From an uncultured Gammaproteobacteria bacterium (lineage in GTDB: Bacteria > Pseudomonadota > Gammaproteobacteria > Halothiobacillales > Halothiobacillaceae), in NCBI GenBank assembly GCA_938004235.1, contig CALKWL010000391.1, positions 1-8,130 of the forward strand: 8,130 bases of DNA, written 5' to 3'. This document shows positions 1 through 5,650 of the stretch, piece by piece (position 1 is the stretch's first letter; each line of letters starts with the position of its first letter). A model generated the notes under the pieces. It was not told the DNA's origin. It saw only the letters and a list, made by a program, of their open reading frames with translations, and did not search any database. The translations under genes and the position numbers were made by a program.

Positions 1-54
1 ATACGGCTACCACCGAGATCTACACTCTTTCCCTACACGCCGCTCTTCCGATCT
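1..54 (+). other. Untrimmed Illumina P5/TruSeq Read 1 adapter at contig end (artefact)
   Basis: These bases match the Illumina universal adapter (P5 flow-cell segment followed by the Read 1 primer site) from its fifth base to its last. Recognisable parts are ACCGAGATCTACAC at 10-23 and CGCTCTTCCGATCT at 41-54. I count two mismatches: T for G at position 8 and C for A at position 40. Genuine sequence begins at 55. The adapter ends exactly where AroA homology stops, as expected when a read runs through a short insert into the adapter and the tail is assembled as a contig end. This is not biological sequence and should be trimmed. Confidence 0.98.
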
Positions 55-1156
55 CCAGTAAGCCGTCCGCCATCACCTGGATACGATCCGATTCCTTGAC
101 GCGCAGCTCTTCCGCACCGGTCAATACCGTTTCGCCCTGGGCGCAGGCGGCTGCAATGAAAATCGCCGGAAACTCGTCAATCGCCAACGGCACCAGGGAC
201 TCGGGAATGACAATGCCTGTAAGCGACGCGCTGCGCACGCGTAAATCCGCTACGGGCTCGCCGCCGACCACGCGCTCATTGAGCACCTCGATATTCGCCC
301 CCATCAAACGCAAAATCTCGATCACCCCGGTACGCGTGGGATTCACTCCGACATGCTCAAGCAGCAGATCGGAACCCGGCGCAATACTGGCCGCCACCAG
401 AAAAAAAGCAGCTGAAGAAATATCCGCGGGCACATCAATCGCCGTCGCCGTGAGCTTGCCGCCGCCGTGCAGGCACACGGTGCTGACGCCGCCCTCGCCC
501 GTCGTGCGCCGCACCTCGTAACCAAAGCCCTGCAACATGCGTTCGGTGTGGTCACGAGTGGGCGCAGGCTCGGTCACGCAGGTTTCGCCCTCGGCATACA
601 GTCCTGCGAGCAGCACGCAGGATTTCACCTGCGCACTGGCCATCGGCATGGCGTAGTGAATGCCTTTGAGCGCACTGCCGCCATGCACATGCAGAGGCGG
701 TCGCCCACCTTCCTGGGTATCAATCCGCGCACCCATCAAGGCCAGCGGCTCAGTCACCCGGCGCATTGGACGGCGTGAAAGCGAAGCATCGCCCTCCATG
801 ACGGCATCAAAATCCTGTCCGGCAATAATGCCTGACATCAGGCGCATGGAGGTTCCTGAATTCCCCAGCCACAACGTCTCATCAGGCTTCTTCAGCCCGT
901 GCAGGCCAACGCCGCGGATACGCACACGCCCTGCGCCCAGAACCTCCGGCCCTTCGATCTGAACCCCCATACGACGGAAGCAGCGCAGGGTATTCAGGCT
1001 GTCTTCCCCCTGCAAAAAGCCGTATACCTCGGTTACACCCTCGGCCAACGCGCCCAGCATGATGGAACGATGCGAAATCGACTTGTCGCCGGGCACGCGC
1101 ATGGAGCCGGTCAACACGCCGCCAGGTTGCAACACAAATTGGAGATTAGAGTTCAT
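55..1156 (-). CDS. aroA: 3-phosphoshikimate 1-carboxyvinyltransferase (EPSP synthase), 3'-truncated by contig end
   Basis: EPSP synthase is the cytoplasmic enzyme of the sixth shikimate-pathway step. It transfers enolpyruvyl from PEP to shikimate-3-phosphate and so feeds chorismate to PheA and TyrA. Visible motifs are PGDKSISHR (residues 22-30, substrate-binding Lys25), LGNSGTSMR (97-105), RPM (129-131), MASAQVKS (172-179), RDHTE (201-205), NPTRTG (272-277), IDEFP with the catalytic-type Asp327, and RVKESDR (352-358). RDHTE, NPTRTG and the ADLRVRS segment resemble class II (CP4/Bacillus-type) enzymes more than the E. coli class. The ATG start at 1156 has AAAGG at 1165-1169, 8 nt upstream. Only about 367 residues are genuine; the family is usually about 430-450, so the C-terminal ~70 are missing. 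The open frame continues to a TAG at 20-22, but that extension is translated adapter. The truncation is an assembly edge, not a pseudogene. It lies 128 bp downstream of tyrA, behind a palindromic repeat. Confidence 0.96.
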
Positions 1157-1189
1157 TGTTCCAGCCTTTGGTAATGCTTAAAAACGGGG

Positions 1190-1283
1190 TTTAGCCACAG
1201 AGAAGCACGGAGCGCACGAGTAGTGAAAGCCGCTGTTCCAACGAACGGTTTTCTCGATGATCTCCATGTCCTCTAGGGCTAAA
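1190..1283. repeat. Long imperfect palindrome (MITE/REP-like dispersed repeat) in the tyrA-aroA gap
   Basis: The left arm (1190-1220, containing TTTAGCCACAGAG) and the reverse complement of the right arm (1253-1283, containing TTTAGCCCTAGAG) align over about 31 bases at roughly 70-75% identity, with one small gap in each. Pairing continues inward: GAAAGCC (1225-1231) faces GGTTTTC (1247-1253) with one G.U-type mismatch, then GTTC (1235-1238) faces GAAC (1243-1246) around a CAAC loop, leaving GCT bulged. The element begins 1 bp after the tyrA stop codon and fills most of the 128 bp gap. The arm words CCACAGAG and CACGGAG are, from memory, typical of dispersed intergenic repeats in many bacterial genomes; this is recognition, not a search result. 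It carries no gene. I see no clear target-site duplication. In mRNA it would fold into a long hairpin between tyrA and aroA. Confidence 0.75.
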
Positions 1284-1284
1284 A

Positions 1285-2163
1285 CTAAAATTTGAGCCCC
1301 TCGCGCGCCGCTTGCGCACGCTGAAATCGCTCAAACAGCGCCTGGCCATCCTGCGCATCCAAATCACGCTGCAAGACTTCAAGCTCTTGTTGATAACGAT
1401 GCAGCATCTGCTTGATTTCATTTGAATTGGCGAGAGCAATATCTCGCCACATAGTTGGATCACTGGCCGCAATGCGCGTGAAATCGCGGAACCCTCCGGC
1501 GGCATAGCGAAACACCTCCTGGCTATCCTCCATGCGCGCCAGACTGTCCACCAGCGTGAAGGCCAACAGATGCGGCAAATGACTGGTCGCGGCCAATACC
1601 TGATCGTGGTGAGCTGCGCTCATGCGTTCCACCTGCGCGCCAGCACATTGCCACATGGCGACGACCCGCGCGATGTCGGCCTCGATATTTTCGGCCAGCG
1701 GCGTGACGATCACGCGGCGCTGTTCAAATAGCTCAGCAAATGCGGCGTCCGGCCCGCTTTTTTCCGTGCCTGCAATCGGGTGGCCGGGAATGAACTGGGC
1801 AAGCTTCTCACCTAGTGCCGCACGCGCATCGTCAATCACGGATTGCTTGACGCTACCCACATCCGTCAGCAACGTACCGGGTTGCAGCACGGGCTGAATC
1901 TGTTCCAACACCTCGCGCATCGCCAACATGGGTACGGCCAGCACCACCATATCGGCACCCAGCACGGCTTCAGGCAAATCTGCGGCGATGCGATCCACAA
2001 TACCCAGCGCCTGCGCACGTTGCAGCGTAGCCAGGTTGCGCCCACAGCCCACAACTTCGCCGACCGCGCCGGCACGCTTGAGTGCCAAAGCCAGCGAGCC
2101 ACCGATCAGGCCACTGCCAATCAGGCACAGCCGCCCACTGTAAAAACGATTGCCAAAACTCAC
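1285..2163 (-). CDS. tyrA: Prephenate (cyclohexadienyl) dehydrogenase
   Basis: This NAD(P)-dependent cytoplasmic enzyme oxidatively decarboxylates prephenate to 4-hydroxyphenylpyruvate (or arogenate to tyrosine) in tyrosine synthesis. The 292-residue product opens with a Rossmann fold: LIGSGLIGGSLALALK with the GxGxxG core at 16-21. It then shows DVGSVK (101-106), GHPIAGTEKSG (127-137), where family knowledge places the catalytic His128, SHLPHLLAF (194-202) and RDFTRIAASDP (226-236). The C-terminal half is the helical dimerisation and substrate domain. There is no chorismate mutase domain, no ACT domain and no fusion to AroA, unlike the tyrA-aroA fusions of Pseudomonas. The start is GTG at 2163-2161, overlapping the hisC TGA by 4 bp (GTGA). 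No good Shine-Dalgarno sequence precedes it, so translation is probably coupled to hisC. Whether prephenate or arogenate, NAD or NADP, is preferred cannot be read confidently from the sequence. Confidence 0.95.
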   Translation of the reverse strand: MSFGNRFYSGRLCLIGSGLIGGSLALALKRAGAVGEVVGCGRNLATLQRAQALGIVDRIAADLPEAVLGADMVVLAVPMLAMREVLEQIQPVLQPGTLLTDVGSVKQSVIDDARAALGEKLAQFIPGHPIAGTEKSGPDAAFAELFEQRRVIVTPLAENIEADIARVVAMWQCAGAQVERMSAAHHDQVLAATSHLPHLLAFTLVDSLARMEDSQEVFRYAAGGFRDFTRIAASDPTMWRDIALANSNEIKQMLHRYQQELEVLQRDLDAQDGQALFERFQRAQAAREGLKF

Positions 2164-3296
2164 GCCAGATCGTCCAGCACGCGCTTGAGCGCATCCAGGA
2201 AGCGCGCGTTTTCAGCTTCGGTTCCAATGCTCACGCGCAAATGATTGGGCAGACCATAACCTGCGACCGGGCGCGTAATCACCCCCTGACGCAGCAAACC
2301 GTCATACACCGTGTGCGCCGGGCGCTGCATGTCGATGCACAGAAAATTGCCCATGCTTGGCAAGGCGCTCAGTTCCAGCGTCTCCAAACCGCTGCGCACA
2401 GCGCGCAAGCCCTCTGCATTGAGCTGGCGCGTGCGTTGCACATGCTCCAGGTCATGCAGCGCCGCGCACGCCGCCTCCAGCACCAGCAGATTGACGTTGA
2501 ACGGCTGGCGTACCCGATTGAGCACCTCTGCCACCTGCGGGTGCGAAACGGCATAACCGACACGCAAGCCCGCCAAACCATGAATTTTTGAAAAAGTACG
2601 CGTAATCAACAGATTGGGAAACTCATCCAGCCACGCCAAAGCGTTGGGAAAATCAGTATCCTCATCGACAAATTCGATATACGCCTCATCCACCACCACC
2701 AGAACTTGCGGCGGAACCGAGGCGATAAAGGCGTACAGCGCTTCTTTTTCCACCCAGGTTCCGGTCGGGTTATTCGGATTGGCCAGAAAAACCACGCGGG
2801 TCTGCTCGGTGATGGCCGCTCGCATGGCCGCAAGATCATGCCCGTAAGGCTGCTGCGCATGATCGTCAGGCAGCGCCCTGGCGACCTGCGCCGTGCCGCC
2901 CGCAGCTTGAGTGCTGATCGGGTACACGGCAAAGGCGTGGTCAGAGAACACGGCACCGCGCCCAGGCCCCAAAAACGCGCGCGCGATCAGATCCAGGACA
3001 TCGTTGGAACCATTCCCCAAGGTGATGGCCTGCGGGGTAACACCCAGCGTATGCGCCAAAGCCTGTTTGAGACGGAAACCGTTGCCATCCGGGTACAGAT
3101 GCACATTTGTCGCATGTTCACGCATGACCGCCAAGGCGTGCGGCGATGGTCCCAACGGATTTTCGTTCGAGGCCAGCTTAATCGCTCCGACCACGCCAAG
3201 TTCGCGCTCCAGCTCATCCAGAGGCTTGCCAGGTACATACGGCGCCAAGCCGGCAATGTGCGCGCACGCACGACCTAACCAAGGATTGCCTGTCAT
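2160..3296 (-). CDS. hisC: Histidinol-phosphate / aromatic aminotransferase (HisC family, HisC2-like by context)
   Basis: This is a PLP-dependent class I/II aminotransferase of the HisC family, 378 residues from the chosen start. Visible motifs are APYVPGKP (18-25), KLASNENPLGPSP (40-52), LGNGSND (93-99), NPNNPTGT (173-180), DEAY (203-206), TFSKIHGLAGLRVGY (234-248) with the PLP Schiff-base Lys237, and LRVSIGT (353-359) with the carboxylate-binding Arg354. The classical reaction is imidazole-acetol phosphate plus glutamate to histidinol phosphate. Position between pheA and tyrA, with no other his gene, suggests it also or mainly aminates phenylpyruvate and 4-hydroxyphenylpyruvate, as proposed for supraoperon HisC copies in pseudomonads. 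Start choice: ATG at 3296 has GAGGG at 3304-3308, 7 nt upstream. ATG at 3302 would make a 4 bp ATGA overlap with pheA but leaves only 1 nt after GAGGG. A start at 3347 would only add an atypical N-terminus inside pheA. Confidence 0.94.
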   Translation of the reverse strand: MTGNPWLGRACAHIAGLAPYVPGKPLDELERELGVVGAIKLASNENPLGPSPHALAVMREHATNVHLYPDGNGFRLKQALAHTLGVTPQAITLGNGSNDVLDLIARAFLGPGRGAVFSDHAFAVYPISTQAAGGTAQVARALPDDHAQQPYGHDLAAMRAAITEQTRVVFLANPNNPTGTWVEKEALYAFIASVPPQVLVVVDEAYIEFVDEDTDFPNALAWLDEFPNLLITRTFSKIHGLAGLRVGYAVSHPQVAEVLNRVRQPFNVNLLVLEAACAALHDLEHVQRTRQLNAEGLRAVRSGLETLELSALPSMGNFLCIDMQRPAHTVYDGLLRQGVITRPVAGYGLPNHLRVSIGTEAENARFLDALKRVLDDLA

Positions 3297-3298
3297 CG

Positions 3299-4405
3299 TC
3301 ATGCCCTCAACACAGCTTTGGGATACGAACCCAACACGCGCACCCATGCCGCTTGCTGTGCAAGTTCCTGCAAGGCGTCCGCCACCACCGGATCGGCGCG
3401 ATGCCCTTCGACATCGATAAAAAACACATACTCCCAGGCCGCCGTGCGTGAAGGGCGCGACTCAATACGGCTCAGGCTGATGCCACGCTCGGCCAGCGGC
3501 TTGAGCAGCTGATACAGCGCCCCCGGCTGATTGGCGGTGGAAACCACCAGTGAGGTTTTATCCGCGCCGCTCGCCCCCGCATCCTGCGAGCCCAGCACCA
3601 CAAAGCGCGTGGTGTTATGCGCTTCGTCCTCGATATTCGCTGCCAGAATCTGAAGCTGATAAAGCTGCGCGGCGACTTCAGGAGCAATCGCCACCGCATC
3701 TTCAGCTTCCGCCGCCAGGCGCGCGCCCTCGCCGTTGCTGCTCACAGGCACGCGCTCGGCATGGGGCAGATGCGCATCCAGCCAGTGCCTACATTGCCCA
3801 AGCGATTGCGCATGACCATACACCCGACGCACCTCACCAAGTGCGGATGCGTTGGAGAGCAACTGGTGATGAATGCGCAGGGCGATTTCGCCGCAAATCG
3901 ACAGATCGTGCGCCAGCAAAGCCTCCTGGGTTTGCGACACTCCGCCCTCGGTAGAGTTTTCCACCGGCGCGATACCATAGCTGACGCTTCCCGAAGTGAC
4001 CATGCGGAACACTTCGGCGATCGATAAACAGGGCACCAGCTCAGCCGCATGACCAAACTGGCGCAAGGCCGCCATCTGGCTGAACGTCCCTGCTGGCCCA
4101 AGATAGGCCACACGCATGGGTTGTTCGAGCGCCAGACAGGCCGACATGATTTCGCGGAACAGCCAAGCCACGCTGGCATCATCCAAAGGCCCGGCATTCA
4201 GGCTCTGGATGCGGCGCAACACCTGCGCCTCCCGCTCCGGACGATAGAATTGAGCGTCCTCATTCCCTTCGGCGCGCTTGATCTCACCCACCGAGTGCGC
4301 GAGATTGGCACGCTCCGAGAGTAGAGCGAGCAGCTTTTGATCGACCTGATCGATATGGCGCCTTACGTCCTCAAGCCGCAAAACCGGCTGCCCGCTTTCT
4401 CCCAT
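3299..4405 (-). CDS. pheA: Bifunctional chorismate mutase / prephenate dehydratase (P-protein)
   Basis: This bifunctional cytoplasmic enzyme converts chorismate to prephenate and then to phenylpyruvate, committing carbon to phenylalanine. Three domains are visible in 368 residues. First is an AroQ-type chorismate mutase (about 8-95), with Arg15, Arg32, Lys43, Arg58 and Glu59 at positions matching the E. coli active-site set. Next is the prephenate dehydratase domain (about 97-275), starting at VAYLGPAGTFSQ and containing PVENSTEGGV (147-156) and the catalytic NTTRF (264-268). Last is a C-terminal ACT domain (about 284-360) with GALY (295-298) and ESRP (315-318), the motifs that bind phenylalanine, so feedback inhibition is likely. 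The length is typical of non-enteric P-proteins. The ATG start has GGAGA at 4411-4415, 5 nt upstream, and lies 14 bp after the serA stop. The stop codon sits at the hisC start. No frameshift or missing motif is seen. Confidence 0.97.
   Translation of the reverse strand: MGESGQPVLRLEDVRRHIDQVDQKLLALLSERANLAHSVGEIKRAEGNEDAQFYRPEREAQVLRRIQSLNAGPLDDASVAWLFREIMSACLALEQPMRVAYLGPAGTFSQMAALRQFGHAAELVPCLSIAEVFRMVTSGSVSYGIAPVENSTEGGVSQTQEALLAHDLSICGEIALRIHHQLLSNASALGEVRRVYGHAQSLGQCRHWLDAHLPHAERVPVSSNGEGARLAAEAEDAVAIAPEVAAQLYQLQILAANIEDEAHNTTRFVVLGSQDAGASGADKTSLVVSTANQPGALYQLLKPLAERGISLSRIESRPSRTAAWEYVFFIDVEGHRADPVVADALQELAQQAAWVRVLGSYPKAVLRA
3304..3308 (-). promoter_or_regulatory. Ribosome binding site of hisC (decides the start)
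   Basis: GAGGG on the minus strand lies 7 nt before the ATG at 3296-3294, and only 1 nt before the in-frame ATG at 3302-3300 that overlaps the pheA stop codon. The spacing favours 3296. The site lies inside the last codons of pheA, consistent with translational coupling. Confidence 0.7.
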
Positions 4406-4419
4406 CGTTATCTCCGGGC

Positions 4420-5583
4420 TCAGATCACACGGACGTTCAGGACGCCGTCAATGCCGCGAATCGCTTCCGCAGCGTCGGTTGGCATCTCGCCTTCGATGTC
4501 GATCAGCGTGTAGGCTACGTCGCCGCGCGAATCGTTGACCATGTGCACGATATTCACCTTGTGGCTGCCAAGGACATGGGAAATCTGCCCCACCATATCC
4601 GGCAGATTCTTGTTGGCAATCGCCAGACGATGATCGCCTTTGCGTGCCAGACGGATTTCCGGGAAATTGACTGAGTTGAGGATATTGCCATTTTCCAAGA
4701 AATCGCGTACCTGCTCGGCCACCATGATGGCACAGTTGTCTTCGGCTTCACCTGTGGACGCGCCCAAGTGCGGCAGGGTAATGCAGCGCTGGTGATCCTT
4801 GGTGGCGTTGACTGGGAAGTCGGACACATAGGCATGCGCCTTGCCGGAGTTCAACGCCTCAACCATGGCGGCCTCATCCACCACGCCTTCGCGGGCGAAG
4901 TTCAGCACCACAACATTATCTTTCATGAACTTGAGGCGTTCAGCGTTAATCAGGTTGCGTGTGGCTTCAATCAGGGGCACATGGAAGCTGACGAAATCAG
5001 CGCGAGCCAGCAGTTCATCCACGCTGCTGGCCTGCTGCACATCAGCAGACAGCTCCCAGGCGCGTTCAACGGTAATGCCCGGATCGAAACCGATCACTTT
5101 CATGCCTAGGGCGCGCGCAGCATTAGCCACGCGTACGCCGATGGCGCCCAGACCAATCACGCCCAAGGTACGACCCGGCAACTCGAAGCCGACGAAATTT
5201 TTCTTCCCGTCTTCCACTGCCTTGTGCAGGAAGGCGTCATCTCCACTCAAGCTCGTGGCAAATTTCCATGCCTGCGGAATGTTACGCGCCGCCAGCAGCA
5301 TCCCGGCAACGACCAATTCTTTCACCGCATTGGCATTGGCGCCCGGGGCATTGAACACCACGATGCCCTTCTCACTCATCTCCTTGACCGGAATATTGTT
5401 CACACCGGCGCCGGCGCGACCAATCGCCTTGAGCGTTTCGGGCACGGGCATGTCGTGCATCTTGGCGGAGCGCACCAGGATGGCGTCGGGAGACTGAAGT
5501 TCGGAGGCAATTTCATACGTGTCGCGCGGCAAACGATCCAGACCAACCGCCGCAATATTGTTCAGGGTAAGAATCTTGTACAT
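4420..5583 (-). CDS. serA: D-3-phosphoglycerate dehydrogenase, short ACT-containing type
   Basis: This D-isomer-specific 2-hydroxyacid dehydrogenase probably oxidises 3-phosphoglycerate to 3-phosphohydroxypyruvate with NAD, the first step of serine synthesis and the substrate supply for SerC next door. The 387 residues show a short N-terminal catalytic segment with GRAGAGVNNIPV (55-66) and APGANANAVKEL (79-90), a Rossmann fold with GVIGLGAIG (141-149), NFAREGVVDE (228-237) with catalytic-type Arg231, PHLGASTGEAED (271-282) with His272, and an ACT domain at about 318-387. The GANANAVKEL and YVSDFP words fit the PGDH subgroup that I recall as PGDH_like_3, not the E. coli type. The Glu normally lying between the D/F-P loop and the His is not obvious: there is no Glu between Ser254 and His272. 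The ATG start has a strong GAGGAG at 5591-5596, 7 nt upstream. Family assignment is firm; substrate is inferred from subgroup and neighbours. Confidence 0.92.
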   Translation of the reverse strand: MYKILTLNNIAAVGLDRLPRDTYEIASELQSPDAILVRSAKMHDMPVPETLKAIGRAGAGVNNIPVKEMSEKGIVVFNAPGANANAVKELVVAGMLLAARNIPQAWKFATSLSGDDAFLHKAVEDGKKNFVGFELPGRTLGVIGLGAIGVRVANAARALGMKVIGFDPGITVERAWELSADVQQASSVDELLARADFVSFHVPLIEATRNLINAERLKFMKDNVVVLNFAREGVVDEAAMVEALNSGKAHAYVSDFPVNATKDHQRCITLPHLGASTGEAEDNCAIMVAEQVRDFLENGNILNSVNFPEIRLARKGDHRLAIANKNLPDMVGQISHVLGSHKVNIVHMVNDSRGDVAYTLIDIEGEMPTDAAEAIRGIDGVLNVRVI

Positions 5584-5610
5584 CGTGTAACTCCTCGATT
5601 TTTAATGTAA

Positions 5611-5650
5611 ATCAGCCGTTTTCAATCGGCCGTTGCGATCAACCGTTGCG
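5611..5650. repeat. Three-copy 13-14 bp degenerate tandem repeat across the serC stop codon
   Basis: On the plus strand three abutting units read ATCAGCCGTTTTCA (5611-5624), ATCGGCCGTTGCG (5625-5637) and ATCAACCGTTGCG (5638-5650). Units two and three agree at 11 of 13 bases; unit one shares 9 of its first 10 bases with unit two. Unit three holds the last serC codons and stop, while the other two lie in the serC-serA gap. This looks like a small local duplication at the 3' end of serC. Chance similarity cannot be excluded for the first unit. Confidence 0.5.

Noticed and set aside
1..54. The odd left end as a mobile-element or attachment-site boundary
   Set aside because: The adapter match explains every base but two; no biological explanation is needed.
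1180..1283. Possible intrinsic terminator after tyrA: the palindrome followed by five T on the minus strand (1180-1184)
   Set aside because: The stem is long and interrupted, the T run is short and lies about 6 nt beyond the arm, and aroA follows in the same direction. Partial attenuation is possible, but I would not call a terminator.
1157..1284. Promoter for aroA inside the tyrA-aroA gap
   Set aside because: I found no convincing -35/-10 pair with normal spacing on the minus strand; weak matches fall inside the repeat arms.
1191..1505. Minus-strand open frame of about 104 codons crossing the tyrA 3' end and the gap
   Set aside because: It overlaps tyrA in another frame, matches no family I recognise, and its last third is translated palindromic repeat. 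Spurious.
3297..3347. hisC start at 3347, extending the protein by 17 residues
   Set aside because: The extra residues do not resemble the HisC N-terminus and lie inside pheA; the ATG at 3296 has the well-spaced GAGGG.
4841..5497. Long plus-strand open frame of 218 codons opposite serA
   Set aside because: It lies wholly opposite a well-supported gene, is low-complexity in Ser/Ala/Thr/Arg and has no family motifs. It is an antisense shadow of G+C-biased codons, as are the other plus-strand frames.
5584..5638. Hairpin terminator between serC and serA (GCCG/CGGC around an 8-base loop)
   Set aside because: The stem is only 4 bp and no T run follows; it is better explained by the tandem repeat.
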